Assembly (NCBI GenBank): GCA_026260175.1
Contig: JAKCWW010002585.1
Location: 332-55,579, forward strand
Origin: Reticulitermes lucifugus
Taxonomy: Eukaryota > Arthropoda > Insecta > Blattodea > Rhinotermitidae
Direction: 5' to 3'
DNA: 55,248 nucleotides
The notes beneath the pieces are model-generated. The model saw only the letters and a program-made list of their open reading frames with translations, ran no database searches and had not been told where the DNA came from. Position 1 is the stretch's first letter; each line of letters begins with the position of its first letter. A program made the position numbers and the translations under genes. Positions 12,955 through 25,622 of this stretch are shown piece after piece.

Positions 12955-13699
12955 AAAACAATTATTTTCACAGTAACCGCAATGTTATCTTCAACATTTC
13001 ATATTAATAAAATACATCTATTTATCTATACTCTGTTTACTTCTAGACTGTCGCGACACGATTTCAATGTTTGTTCGCCTGATCACAAGTTTGACAACCC
13101 TGAGTGCAAAAGGTGAAAGACCCGGCTTTTTCCCCCTTCTGACCGGGCTATAAGTCATTTGGGCTGTGTCATTTATAACCTACTCGGAGCAGACCGGACT
13201 TCCTGCGTTGTGCATGTTACCTACAACTGTAGGGGCATCCCCTCCATGCGTCTTTGTTCACACCTTCCCCCACTCCTGTGCAAATCACGTAACCTCTATT
13301 TTTATTAGTCAAACTCTCCGATTGCTGGTTCGCCTGTTACTGCAAATTTTACGCGCTGCCCCTCCCATGATCAGTTCATATGTCAACATCCTGCTAATAC
13401 AGCCGCAAGTAACTTAAAATAATAAAACAATTCCATGGAACAGAGTCCCTCTAGAGACGCTGATAGTTGCTTTGCTAATCCAGTAATTTCGCAACTGTAT
13501 GGAACCCAAAAGTTCATTGCCGAGTTTAGAAGACCCAGCCACTGGTCCCTATACTGAGTCAGTTGAATCCACTCCTCCCCCTCCCACTACATCTATTTGT
13601 AATATTTCGGTACCGTTTGGTTGAATCACGCACGGCCTCAATTTTCTGGTTATAATAACTTTATCCTCTGAAAATGGACGCAAAATGCTCGAAAGAAAA

Positions 13700-13950
13700 A
13701 TGCGATGTAGCATAATTTACATTTTGGAGATTCTAATGCTAAATAAGCACAATTCACCGGGCAAGCTGACCGAAGCGGTACCACCTCTGTCTTGTATTCG
13801 GAAGGTACTCGCTCCGAATATCGGGGGTGACACGAATATTATGACTGAGGTCGGTTGTGATTATATGCCTACCTCAAACTGCGGCACGCCCACTTCCTTC
13901 CATATTCTTCCCAGTCCATTATTCGCTTATCATTATACCATTCGAATCTA
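13700..13950 (+). repeat. SINE-like repeat, family D
   Basis: The layout is the same as at 46775: tagcacc-type head, ttgtattcggaaggtactcg, then a body ending cattattcgcttatcattat. It is diverged. Confidence 0.45.
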
Positions 13951-14828
13951 TACAGACTGAGATACCGTCGGCTTCGTGAAATAACAGGAATAGTTCAATG
14001 CCTCTTTGTTGCAATTCATGAACTTTCATGTGTCTGTCAGTTAAGAAATTCAGGTCAATTAGGTGTCACGGAAGACCGTCGCTCGCAAATGTTCCGAACG
14101 TCACGGCTAGCCTACTGCCGTCGAATCATGAGAACAGCTTTCAACCTGGCATTGGTGCAGAGGGCGGATGCCGGACCGTGAGATGTTTATAAACAACCGA
14201 CGAATTTAGTTAGAAATAGGCCTATATATAGGCCTTCAGTGCAATGGCGTCCTTCGCTTCCGAGTCTCTCTGGTTAGATCACTCATTTATTTGACTTAGG
14301 GGTTTCAGAAACTGAACACCTAACAAATGGCAAGCGGAAAGTGATACAAGCAGTGATACAGACTTACGCTTCTAACAGGACGTATACGTTTTATCCACAA
14401 GGACAGACTCACAGTGACGCAAGTGTCCATTACCTATGGGCTAAACTTTCGGATAAAACATACAGGTCCCCTCAAAATCACAAGTCTCTATCACTCCAAT
14501 TGTCGCTTTCCACTGGTCGCCATTTCTTTGGTGTTCGTTTTATAGCGCGACTGAAGTCAAATTTATACACAACTCTAACCAGAAAGAATATTGGTTACTG
14601 GTCATAAACACATAATGATCCGAATTCCCTTGCGCAAACACTTCCAGGAACAAAGTTCTTCTAATGAGTCGAATAAAATATGTTACCGCGATATTACCCT
14701 TTTGTTTGGAATATGAAGCTTAATTCCACAAGTAAACTATACTCAATCTGAAAACGTTAATGCGGATCATATAACAAATGAGGTGACGTTCCCTTCAATT
14801 TTCAACAGACACTGCACTAATAAACAAC

Positions 14829-15085
14829 CAAGATAGCTCAATCGGTTATAGTTCCGAATCCGGTGATTCGGGGTTTGATCGCAGAGAGTATCAGGGATTT
14901 TTCTCTTCCTTACAGCCTTCAGACCGGCACAGCGGTCTAATCAGGTTCCCAGACAATGTGTGAGAGAGGGTCCTTTCCCAGGGGCACAGAGGCCGAAGAG
15001 AGAATCTGAACACTCACATTCATCTAGTGAAGAGTTTAAGACTAGGAGGATCTATATTTTCATTCTCCCTACATCTTTATATTGT
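14829..15085 (+). repeat. tRNA-derived SINE, family A
   Basis: Head: gatagctcaatcggttatag (A box) and ggggtttgatcgcagag (B box). A body with cagaccggcacagcgg and a tail of gaggatctatattttcat follow. Confidence 0.65.
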
Positions 15086-15740
15086 TGACAACTTTCTGGT
15101 CAGCACCAACATATTTTATTCATTGTGGTGACCCATTCATTAGTGTGAACTGGGATTAAAGTTAACCATCTTCCCTAATGAAAATGTGAATTCAGAGTTA
15201 ATTCAGCCTTCAGGCGTTCATTTAGAAATGTTCAGGAACCATTTAGCCATCAATTATCCATAAATTAAGGTCATAGGAAGAAGGCAGACAGAGAGAGAAG
15301 ATGTGACGATCAAGCGCAGGTGAAAAGACATTGGATTGACGAAAAGTTGGGAGTGAGTTGCGCCTAACCACAGTTCCTCAGATGATAGCTAACAGCTAAG
15401 CCGATTACCGGATGTGCAACTCTTTGCATCTCCCTTCACGCACCCCCAACACTATCTACCGAACCTCCTTCCCTTCCACGCCGTTCTCCATCCCCTTCAT
15501 CCAAATCCTTTCTCATCAACACCACCCCAATTTCCTTCTCGACAGAGTTTAATTAATTGCTTCTGGCGATGATTTGTCTCGGCACTGTGCCTTACACTCT
15601 CACCCTTACATCTCCGTCCCAAGCCAAGTACCCTTCCATATGTTCCATTTTCATATGGTCCCGTCCCATTTATAAGGGACACGCAGTATCGCGCGAGAGA
15701 TAGTGTTCTCCACGGCTGTGACTCTGAAGATCTGTCATCT
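15086..15740. other. Intronic stretch, no gene seen
   Basis: A C-rich patch at about 15420-15540 (tcccttcacgcacccccaac and similar) gives a 103-codon minus-strand open frame of low complexity with no recognisable domain. Confidence 0.5.
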
Positions 15741-15938
15741 GGAATATGACGCCGTGGAGTCTGGAAGACACATACCGACGATCCACAGAAACTTGCTGCC
15801 TTCATCATCAGGGTTGGTGACTTCTATTTACTGACGTTCCAGAAAAGCCTGCTGTCTAAAACATCAACGTAGCGAAACAGCAGGTCACTCTGAAACGTCG
15901 GTACATATCTACCAGACTACATGGCAACACATTATAGA
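15741..15938. repeat. Foldback (MITE-like) repeat, long copy
   Basis: Outer arms ggaatatgacgccgtggagt / actacatggcaacacattat and inner arms cgacgatccacagaaacttg / cactctgaaacgtcggtaca are inverted relative to each other. The core contains an additional gacgttccagaaaagcctgc, so part of one arm may be duplicated. Confidence 0.7.
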
Positions 15939-16630
15939 ACACAATTATCTTAATATTCAGTACATGTATAGCTAAAACCAATTTAGGAGACGAAGATTTT
16001 GTAAGTTGCAAATTGCCATGCTTTTGAAGGGACAGGAGAAAGCTGTGATATTTTGAGTAGAAATAATAATTCTGTTAATTACGTAAAAATCAATGATAAA
16101 TGCAACAGTTCTGTGTAACTTGGCAACATCTTGCTCTCTCCATGTAGAACTTAGAATTGTGTCTTCAACCATGCCAAGGCCAACTCCAACTTTCCAATCC
16201 AACGTTCATAAATGTGTTTGTGTATATGTATCCATACAGAGGCCTATATATAATTTAGATTTATTTCTGCTTCCCTTTTCCTACCATAGATATAATTGAG
16301 AACACAAAAGGTATTACAAAACTTAATCCATATTCGTACCAGTATGTACGGTAGCCACGGCAGTTAAAGCGATGTTAAAGTATTGCGTTTGGGTTTATGA
16401 TGCGATTAAATGTCCATTCTCAGTCGTTTAGTAATTAATTATACAGTACTTTAACTTTTAATATGAACATTATTCCTGTAACATTTCAGCTCTTGTGTTT
16501 ATCAGACCTACTGAAATGTACATTTCGGCTCTATACATAATCAAAGCATTTTAATGATAATTCACTACACCAGCAAAATATGTAATCTTTCGGGCCCTTG
16601 AAATACAGCACAGAAAAGCAACGTATATTG

Positions 16631-16632
<2 letters not shown>

Positions 16633-16678
<46 letters not shown>
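16633..16678 (+). repeat. (ATT)n microsatellite, about 15 units
   Basis: Uninterrupted ATT triplets over 46 bp; the longest pure triplet run in the window. Confidence 0.95.
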
Positions 16679-16930
16679 GTGTTAATAACGATTTATTTAA
16701 CAAAGTTGTTAGTAGCTTAGATTTTACAGTGTTAAATAATAAGACGGTCGTAACTAATGAACTGGATATTATATTAAATAAGCTATTGTGGGATAATTTG
16801 GGGTTGCTGTATCATCCCAAAATTGAGTGGAGAGACTGAGATGAACTGTCAAAAACGTCTGTCGAATGGGCAGTGTATGCTTTTAAACACTCTTTTTCAG
16901 CAAGCATAAATCAACATAGTTCAAGTCTTC

Positions 16931-17146
16931 CATGATGTTACGCTGCGTCGACTGGTAAACAGGTATTGACATTTTGAAGAACACAATTCCTTCATCTTTA
17001 GAATCAAGCAGACCAAAAAAAGCGAGACTTTTCTCAGATCCTTTGAACCTGAATATGAGGACAGTACTTTCCTTATAAACGTCGGTAAGTGTTTACAGTT
17101 TGGTTTGGTTACTATTTACCAGTCGGCACGAAGTAACAGACATCTC
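16931..17146. repeat. Foldback (MITE-like) repeat
   Basis: Left arm: ccatgatgttacgctgcgtc, gactggtaaacagg. Right arm: taaacgtcggtaagtgttta ... ccagtcggcacgaagtaaca. The central section is longer than in other copies. Confidence 0.6.
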
Positions 17147-17720
17147 AAAATAACTGAATACTCAGCAACAGAATTGTAAGAATCTCACATTTTGCATAAA
17201 TTACTTCTCCGATTTCTGCTCACATAGGATGTACATAAATACTGGTACTAACTCTTTAAAACCCAATGGTTATTTACATACCATCTGTTTAACATTCAAA
17301 CCTTCTACCTTCTGCTCACACACCAAATTTGAAGTTGTATTCTGCTTGGTCTCAGAACAAACAGGGATAGTTTCCCTATACGACATCCCTATTCGTACAT
17401 CACTAACGGTTTGGTTTTTATAAACTTTGAGTGCGTTCACTGTGCGGTAGAGATTCTACCCTGAAAGGTGATGCAGAATGTTCCTATAAAGCTTTGATAA
17501 ATTCTACCAGACAGCACGGAAATAAAGGAATTAGAGTTCATACCACGAGATAAATTGCAAACAGCATATTTGAAAAGAAAGTGCTACAAATAAATTTAGG
17601 GATTTCAGCGAAAACTGTTGAGCACGAAATGTCGTGAGAAGACAATTTCTGTAAAAAGCTGACTTCATAAAAATACCTGAAAAAGCTTTCTTGGCGGTGA
17701 AAATGATGACACCTCTCTTG

Positions 17721-17800
17721 TGGGATGTAATGCAGTATGGTCTAGTAAATGTATACCGACGTTTCAGAGGAACCTGGTAACTCCATGTAGCAGTGTATTC
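17721..17800. repeat. Foldback family, outer and inner left arm only
   Basis: tgggatgtaatgcagtatgg, tctagtaaatgtataccgac, gtttcagaggaacctgg. A right-arm-like piece (ttctaccagacagcacgg) lies about 200 bp upstream at 17504-17521, so the copy is rearranged or two fragments abut. Confidence 0.6.
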
Positions 17801-18261
17801 AACTTCGAATATACACACTTCGAAACAAAATTTCTTACGTATATTTATATTCATTTTATGCATCTCACCATCCTTGGGTAATCATCTTAACAAACAATAG
17901 TTGAAGGATACAAAGCATGCATACCCTAATTATATGATGATTCAACATTCAACGGATCTCAATATCGTCTTTATGCCGGTTCCCAGATTCCTATCATTTT
18001 ATGCCTTTCCTTCGCGTAAAAGACAGTTTCACATACACACATATAATACGACAGGTAAAATTGCAGTTCAGATCTGCTACGATTCAACACTTTTCTATAG
18101 CGCTCGTGAATATTTCTGTTCTTTCGTAAAGAAGCGACGTGCCTGTCGGAATTCTAACATAACAGGACTACATTGTAACACAATATTTTCAGGTAAGAGG
18201 GTAATTCTTTGAGATCCCACCTCTCTGATTGGTGATCGTCCTTTGTAATTAGTTCGTTCTT

Positions 18262-18281
18262 GAGAGAGAGAGAGAGAGAGA
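18262..18281 (+). repeat. (GA)n microsatellite
   Basis: Ten GA dinucleotides. Confidence 0.9.
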
Positions 18282-19669
18282 CAAAGATATAGAGAAAGGC
18301 CATGCATCACGACCTGACCCTTGCTCCAATCAACTCCTCCGCTGCAATTCGTAAATCAAGTAGACCTGACGTTCAAAAGTTTGCTTACCGATGTTATCCT
18401 GAACTGTCTAAGAACACGTCACTCATATAATTGAAATATACGAGTGTAAATAGAGAAAGCCACTCAAAAGATGGTACTTTCACACGGCATTGTCACCAAA
18501 AGTTGTTTTCAGTATTTCACGCGTTTCCAGTGCAGTTTTCTCGAGTTTGAAAAAAAAATTACATATATACTCTGTTCCTTTATATCATCCATTAGCAAAT
18601 CGTGGATAGCACTTAATATCCACAGCGACAAACATCCGTTCAGAAGCAGAGCAGAGAGTTATAACTCCCACACTCTCTAGACCAGGCCTGGTCAAACTTC
18701 TATAAGGTGCTGGCAGCTTCCGCAAAATTTGGTCTGCATGCAGGCAACATGGAATTCAACACACAGAATGAACAACGAATAAGTATATGCATATCTTACC
18801 TGTTGTTTTCCATACATCATGCGCAACAAACGTACACACTACTGATAATAACAGAAATAATAAAAAAAAACATTTCGCTACACGGGCTAAGATGTCACTA
18901 TTTTAGCATATTTTTACAAATGAATTAGTACGGCAATGTACTTTTCCATAAAAAAGAACTCACCATTTTTCACAATTGCTTCGGTGTTGTATCTCGGCTT
19001 TGCCAGGGAAAGGGTTAAAAGACGTTTTCCCATTTCAATTGCTACCACGCGCAAAATAACACTGTGTAGAGGGCAACACTTTGCCCGCGAGCTACGGGTT
19101 GACCGGGCCTGCTCTAGACTAACTCGGAAGAAGCGATATCACGGCCCCTAGTACAAGAAAATGTACTACTTACTGATCTCCGTCCTGGCCGCGAGGTTGG
19201 GAATTGTGAATATGGAATACAATCGATTACCTTGTAACCATCAATTGCTTCTATACAAACAAAGCACGCCATGATGACAGCCGTTGCATTCAACGTGCTC
19301 AAGAAAGGGCCAAGTGGCAGGTGTTTTGAAAGTCATTCGATTTGTATCTACCAGTCCTACACACTGCAACTGGACATAACGGGATTCGAGGATACCACAT
19401 TCTTGCCTACTGATGTTTCAACTCAAGCCGCATGTGACGTATATGAACGCTCAAAAGCCCTTGTTGTCACCACAGGTTGTCACCTGGTTATTGCGACCAC
19501 CACTGCGGTGAAGAGAGTGTTAGGGAAGTACGATGGAGGGGGTAATGTAACAGATCGAAGGAATTATGGACGCCGTCGATCCTTGGAGCTGTCTCCGTGG
19601 TCTCAGTATAGTTAGGATATATTACACTGGAGCTTATAACATTACTTTGAGATTTAAACGTCCGTATAT

Positions 19670-19790
19670 TTCAAATTTATGTCCTGCAGACATCAAAATT
19701 CACGACGGAGTTGTTAACAAATCTGCTTTGAATTCGGTAGGTCCCGGGTTCAAATCTCCCACCATAAAACCGGCTACCCTGACAAGATGT
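19670..19790 (+). repeat. SINE-like repeat head, family D
   Basis: aacaaatctgctttgaattc, then ggtaggtcccgggttcaaat (B-box match GGTTCAAAT) and cccaccataaaaccggctac. It stops before the tail. Confidence 0.55.
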
Positions 19791-19796
19791 TCGTAA

Positions 19797-20015
19797 AGAA
19801 TAGCTCAGTCGTTATAGTGGTTCGGTTCCAGGGAAGGAAATGAGATGCTTATCTTCTCCATAGTGTCCAGGCCGGCTCTGGAGCACAGCCAGGGTCCGCT
19901 TCAATGGGTACCGCTGACTCTTGCCCGAAAGGCTAAAGCGGCGGAGGGGTGAAACTGACAACTCAACTCCATCCAGCACCGAAGTTCAGAATGAGCGAAT
20001 CCACGCCTTCAATTC
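19797..20015 (+). repeat. tRNA-derived SINE, family A
   Basis: aatagctcagtcgttatagt (A box) starts immediately after the family D head. The body includes ccaggccggctctggagcac, aaaggctaaagcggcggagg and ccagcaccgaagttcagaat. The B-box region is deleted. Confidence 0.65.
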
Positions 20016-20199
20016 GCTATAAGCCTTCACGCCTTGGGCTTTTGTTAAGAAACAGGGACACCTTTAAAATCAATTTATCTAATGTCATATGTAGCCTACA
20101 CCTGACTTACAAGCAAGAAATCTCTAGGAAGTATAATACACTGTAAGTCTACTAAGGGACGATAATGCTACTTCACTGTAAATATACTTATATTCATAT

Positions 20200-20270
20200 T
20201 TCTTTCTCTCTCCCTGTAGTCAATGCCGGGATCGCTCAAGACCGCCGCTGTCATATCCTTCCTAATTAAC
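20200..20270 (+). repeat. SINE-like tail fragment, family D
   Basis: gtcaatgccgggatcgctca followed by accgccgctgtcatatcctt matches the family D tail seen at 10015-10080. Confidence 0.4.
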
Positions 20271-20379
20271 TATCCTGTCGTATAGCTATTTACATGAGAT
20301 ACGGATATAAATTAAATTGCTGAAACTGAACTACATATCACGTAATTGTTGGAAGCCAATCATGAGCAAAAACACTGCA

Positions 20380-21590
20380 TGTGTATGAGATTAGGCACTT
20401 TCGAAGGCCTGTCAGGCTTCGGGTGAGAGCTTCAAATAAACCCACTACCAGTCTTGAATCAATAGCACGTTGCAGGCCAGTCCCATGTGTACAGAACCAT
20501 GGGGCTTCCTCCAAAACTACATATATTTTTTTGTGGCTGATTTTGAAGCAAATTGGTGGCGTTTTCCCACTGGTGACTCCCTTTTTCTTACCGTTTATTT
20601 GTAGGGCCCACGTGCCATGAATTTACAGAACAGACTTACGCTACTCTATTGAATTGCAGAAATTACAGAATTAATGAAATCCGTAAATTATTCTTAAAAT
20701 TCGGCTCAAAATGTTTGATTTTGATTTGCGTACTGAAAGTAAATATAAAAACACGTAAGTCAACAATATTTTATTTTTTTTTACATCCGTTTGAAGCTTT
20801 TCTTCCATTCTGAAGGATGAAGATATAATTGCAGGGAACTTTCTAATACATGAAATTTCGGGTCTGGGAAAGTATAAACACGGATACTTCTTTACCAACC
20901 CGTCCATCAGCTACCTCCCCTCTGCCGACTTTCCTCACTCCCACCACCTGTCACCCGTTTTATGGCTTTTCTTCCGTTAAAACAAGACACAAACTGTCCT
21001 CGGTTGGTGACTGGTGTTGATGGGGAGAAGTGTTCAATGTAGGTATGGTGGGGGCAAAAAAAGCCGGCTTCAATTTACAAACCTCTGCTTATTAACTCGA
21101 GTGTAACTTCAAAGAGCACAGAGTTTCTTCTGTAGCTGATAATTGCTCAACGACTAAGGAGACTAATTACCCGCCTTTCATAGAACACTGCCCACGAAGT
21201 CCGCCACTGGACATTTCCGTAAGGCACTGCAAACCAATTCCCGCTCTTATATTCTACTCCTTTAAGGCCCATTCTGACATAATTCCTCCAAGCATGAGTC
21301 GGTCTTCTAAGTTATAAAATTCCTCCTCAGGTGTTCAAACTGTTGTACTTTTGCAGTTTTCTAAGTTACATGATCAGATGAGATATTATAAGCGTCTGAA
21401 TAAGCATCTTATCATGTGGAGTAAGTTAATAATAGCGTCTTGTAGGGCCAGATAATAAATAATCTAATTCTGGTGGCAGCTGCAAGCATTAGAATCGGCA
21501 GATGTCTAAAGTGACTCACGTGACTAAGTGATTCACGCCTCTAATTCTGTACATTCGGGACAGAGGCCCACGATAACGCTTTACTAAGAA
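20380..21590. other. Intronic stretch, no gene seen
   Basis: Two short open frames (20381-20620 plus, 20671-20907 minus) show no domain. No repeat was assigned. Confidence 0.45.
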
Positions 21591-21597
21591 GCTGGAT

Positions 21598-21722
21598 GGA
21601 ACCAGAGCCGGTATGGATGCTATGAGAAAGGAAAGAAATACTGCCCGTGCAGAGAATCAAAGCCCGATTCCCCGGTCGTTCAGACTGTAGTCTAGTCACT
21701 ACACTGACTGAGCTATCCCGAC
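21598..21722 (-). repeat. tRNA-derived SINE head, family A, minus orientation
   Basis: The minus strand reads tcgggatagctcagtcagtg (A box) and a B-box gctttgattctctgc (complement at 21651-21665). Only the head and a short body remain. Confidence 0.65.
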
Positions 21723-22751
21723 TTCACGTGGTAAAAATAGTACGTAATAAAACGTTTAAAAGTTTGGCTACATGTTACAGTCCTGTTTTCTCTTCCATAG
21801 AGTTGTGGCTACTTATTACTTTTAATAATGATACTACATTTTTATAACAGATATTAAGCTTAATACTGTGAGAAAACAATCTTCCTTCTTAGCTCTTTAT
21901 TTTTCTTCTTTTTGTTCCTACTCTGTAGGCTAATTTTACAACACAGCAATTCTTTCTAATTACCACTTGTAACAACACCACTTGCATCCATTATTGCTGG
22001 CTGTGTGAAACACGAAGCCGACGGACCCCCTCGTAAATCTGAGAAAATATTACTACAGTATTTTCTGTTTGCTACGTAACCGGAACCGGAAAGACAAAAC
22101 AGAAGATAAAGAAGAAGTAGACGATGCGGTCTGTTGGGGGTGGAAACAGGAAATAGCGGAAGGAGTGAGACGAAGGACTGTTACTCCTCATGTGCCTAAT
22201 CACTGAAGTCCCTGTACGGAATGACAAAAAAAATAATAATATTCATTCACATACAGCCACGCGACGTAGTTATTAACTAACTCTGGTACAGTTCTTTCTT
22301 AGAAGCTGATAGTCGCAGAGACTGTCTTCATAAATACGTCGAGTTATGTGTAATTTAGTTTTCGCAAGATCCTGTCAATTACGTTTTACATGAATCCTTA
22401 TATCCTATTGTTATAAGATCCGTTCTAACACCATTCTCCCATCTATAACCAGTTCTCTAACGTGACTATATTTTACAGAGAAAAAGTTTGCGCGCATTTC
22501 TCGTCTGTAAGCTAAGTGTGTCATAATTCTCGATGAAACTCAGTTTCCTTGACTTTATCATCCACTAATGCTTAATGAAGAGTATCTACAGAATATAATG
22601 CTTCCAGTCAAGTATTTATTTCTGTCTTCCATTTGACGATGCAGTGCAGCAGTTAAACTAAAAGTCTGTAGAACATTACAAATTTAATCACACACGTGTA
22701 AGTGAAACAGCGAGAACTCCCGTTTAACTCATTGCAAAAAAGGGGGTATCT

Positions 22752-22788
22752 TTATATATACTATATATATATATATATGTACATATAC
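22752..22788. repeat. (TA)n microsatellite, interrupted
   Basis: TA-rich run with one c and one gtac interruption. Confidence 0.85.
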
Positions 22789-23219
22789 ACTATTCAAGGT
22801 TTCATACACACAAGGGGCATTCGTGTGTTTTGTTCAATTCACAAAAGAATAGCGATTTTATCCCTACACAACATTAACAGGCTAATGCTTGTAATAAATG
22901 AGCAGTGTGTCTACAGGCTTCAAAGAAGAGCACACAATTTGGTGCGGACATGTCTGATATAAAGCCAGTTTATACGTGACTTTTATGTCACAGTTGAAGT
23001 TGAATGAGGAAGGAAAATCACTGATAGAAAACGTGCGGTTCGAGAGGAAATGCTGTTCCTACACTGGAGAGAGGAAAGGCCTGTGGTCATCTGCATGATT
23101 TTTGTATAAGTATAAAACCTACTCTCACATTCATGGAATAAGCGCAACTTGGATACTTGGATATTCGAAAGAATAAACAACATGAAGCAGGGGAAAAGTA
23201 TATGACAAGGAGCGTTATA

Positions 23220-23268
23220 ATGAGTGTCATTAATTATTATTGTTATTGTTATTTTTATTATTATTATG
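23220..23268 (+). repeat. ATT/GTT triplet-rich tract
   Basis: Imperfect (ATT)n and (GTT)n run just upstream of the non-LTR remnant. Confidence 0.7.
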
Positions 23269-23339
23269 AAACCAAGACAGTTGATATGAGTTGGACATGT
23301 TATTTTATAGAACTGAAAAATTATTACAAGATTTTCATA

Positions 23340-23570
23340 AGAAGACCTGAAGGAAAGAAATAATTTTGGAGACCCAGGCGTAGATGGCAGGATAATATTA
23401 ACATGAATACTAAACATAAAGTAGACGATAACATGGAAAGAATTAATCTGAGGATAGAATAGATGTTCGATAGAGATTAATGGCGTTAATGGTTCTATAC
23501 AAACCGGCGAATTACTTGACCAGCTGAGCGAAGGCTGGCTTCCCAACAACTCTGTTCCATGGAGTTAGGG
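23340..23570 (+). pseudogene. Non-LTR retrotransposon 3' remnant
   Basis: The plus strand reads WRPRRRWQDNINMN at about 23366-23407, the same basic RPRRRW(E/Q)DNI block as the remnant at 6395. The trailing non-coding-like part (aaaccggcgaattacttgac, cagctgagcgaaggctggct, ctgttccatggagttagggt) is the element's 3' end. In-frame stops and the lack of catalytic motifs mark it as dead. The 188-codon open frame on the opposite strand (22983-23549) is an antisense shadow of this remnant. Confidence 0.65.
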
Positions 23571-23810
23571 TGTGACACTTTAGGTGCGGATAAGTGCTGA
23601 TGAAATACGTATATGATATGGATACACAGAAATTCACAATAAATTAAGTTGTATCATATAAACAAACATCTAAAACCACAGAAATACGAGTATAAAAATT
23701 CGAAAAATTAATCTTTTTGAAAAAACAGGTTTGTTTTTCTTTCAGCAATACTTTTAACATTTTATTCAATTTGACGTTCTCACTACCCTGACGGTCAAGA
23801 ATTACTGTAC

Positions 23811-23934
23811 TGGAATGTGACGTCGTGTGGACCAACGTTTCGGAGAAACCTACTTCCTCCATCTTCAGAGTAGATGATTAGGTTCCTTCGAAATGTTGGT
23901 ACCCTCCTTCCAAATCACACATTACCAGATCCCA
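23811..23934. repeat. Foldback (MITE-like) repeat, compact copy
   Basis: Left arm: tggaatgtgacgtcgtgtgg, aacgtttcggagaaacctac, cctccatcttcag. Right arm: ggttccttcgaaatgttggt ... acattaccagatccca. The arms pair over most of their length. Confidence 0.75.
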
Positions 23935-24820
23935 CAAACATGTATTTTTATGGTTTTGCTCCTTACGCCTAAAACTGATGATGAGTGAACATTCAGTCTC
24001 AAATGTGTGACATTTTACCAGCTGATTAATTCAACACCTCCTAGATTGCTCCTTATCCTTCCATGTTTCATGCTGCACAACGCTACTAGCTTATAAGTGT
24101 TTTAAAATATTACGTGTTTCTACGTGGGCCTAATTATTACGGCTTAACAGATATAAGCCCACTTAAAATATTTCTCCCTAACGTGACTAGTAGAAAGTAT
24201 AGTTTGGATTAGGCAGTTGGTTTGTCACAGTGAGAATCAGAAGTTAAAAGGAAGTGGAAAAAAGAGAAGATCGCAGAGTTAAAATATATATCTCTCTTTG
24301 CATTTATTTTATCTTGTACATGGAGCTGTATCCCCTCTTATGTCATAAAGAAAGAGATGAAAGAGTGGAGGTGGGTATTTCAGAGCGTAGTATATGAGGG
24401 GGTTAATTACTCATTACCAAGGAAGGCGTGGATATGCAATAAACTAGGTTTAATATTTAATATACTGTATACGAGAAAAAAGATATTTGGTTCTTGCAGA
24501 AGGCACAAGGCGAATGGAGACGAAATTCAAATTTAAGGAGAAGGCGGGCGCAGGGAACAGCCAGTGAAATGTTATTGTCCATCTTTGTGTATTTGGCATG
24601 CATTCAGCCTCGTCAAGTTTTGTACTAAGTAGCTGACAGTGTGTACGGACGGTAAATTCAGTACGCGCTCCTGCCAAATAACTTATTGAGAGAAATTAAA
24701 TGGTACCTCACCAAAAATAGCAAACTTCACGTATTAATAAATGTACAGATTAAACAAGAGCACGACGTCCATATAAAAACGCCTAATCAATAATTGCATT
24801 TTGAATTGTGGTAATGACAA

Positions 24821-24873
24821 TACTACTACTACTATTTTTACTACTACTACTACTAAAATAATAATAATAATAA
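24821..24873 (+). repeat. Compound (TAC)n-(CTA)n-(AAT)n microsatellite
   Basis: Three adjacent triplet runs separated by a short T-rich interruption. Confidence 0.85.
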
Positions 24874-24984
24874 CCTGGAGCAAGAACGTGCCTGAAAATT
24901 TGTTAGGCCTCTGTACGGGACTGCCAAACATATCCGTGATTTTATGATTCCTGAAGATTTATTAACGTTCAATACAGTGTTCTG

Positions 24985-25134
24985 TTGGAATACGATGCTG
25001 TGTGATTTTGTAGGTACAGGTGAAACGTTTAGAGGAACTTGCTGTCTGCATCTTGTAGGCAGAAAAGTGATGTAGGCAGCATATTCTTCCAAAATGTCGG
25101 TCCCATTCTACCAAAGTACACCACGTTACAGCCC
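24985..25134. repeat. Foldback (MITE-like) repeat
   Basis: Left arm: tggaatacgatgctgtgtga ... aacgtttagaggaacttgct. Right arm: cagcatattcttccaaaatg, tcggtcccattctaccaaag, taca-ccacgttacagccca. Confidence 0.7.
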
Positions 25135-25315
25135 ATATACACATGGCCTTAAGAAATGAAAAATTTATACTTCTGTTAGGTCTTACACAAAATCCCAACA
25201 AAGTATCCTAGGCTAGTCTAAACCAGTTTTACCTTTCTCTTATATTACCCAAAGTAGTTCCTTATTCTGAAGATTTCAAAACAACATTTTGCAACCAATT
25301 TTTATCTTAATGACT

Positions 25316-25368
25316 AACTAATTATTAATTAATTAAACTAACTAACTAATCAACCAACCAACCAACCT
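25316..25368. repeat. Tetranucleotide-rich tract (AACT/ATTA/AACC)
   Basis: Degenerate tetranucleotide runs: aactaactaattattaatta then aactaactaactaatcaacc and further AACC units. Confidence 0.7.
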
Positions 25369-25384
25369 CTTTTCAGAAGCTTAC

Positions 25385-25622
25385 ATTTTCTCAGCTAATC
25401 ATGTAACCAGATGCTTCATTACAGTGTTCACAAGATCCACCACTTTTCTCTCTCCTCAAGCAAACGAAATCAGTCCATGCCGTTCCATGCTTCTTCCTTA
25501 AGGTACACTTGAATATTATCTTCCAATCTATGCCTAGGTCTTTCAAATGGTCTCTTTTCTCTACGCTTCCCCACCAAAACCCTGTATGCATTTCTATTCT
25601 GTTCCATACGTGCCACAATTTA
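25385..25622 (-). pseudogene. Non-LTR retrotransposon 3' remnant
   Basis: Minus strand reads KRPFERPRHRLEDNIQVY and then a decayed W-x-G-M-D / R-x-x-V-N-T-V-M-x-L-x-x stretch (VVDLVNTVMKHLV). This is the C-terminal end of an insect non-LTR polyprotein, here in antisense to the remnants at 6395 and 23340. One or more in-frame stops separate the blocks. A parallel open frame reading GFWWGSVEKRDHLKDLG is a frame-shifted shadow of the same segment. Confidence 0.7.

Noticed and set aside
15497-15808. 103-codon minus-strand open frame
   Set aside because: It spans a C-rich low-complexity patch and the edge of a foldback repeat; no domain.
19271-19615. 114-codon plus-strand open frame
   Set aside because: No conserved motif; it lies among SINE fragments and looks like chance.
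22983-23549. 188-codon minus-strand open frame, the longest in the window
   Set aside because: It is antisense to a non-LTR remnant and a triplet-repeat tract (the III/TIT-rich part) and has no recognisable domain.
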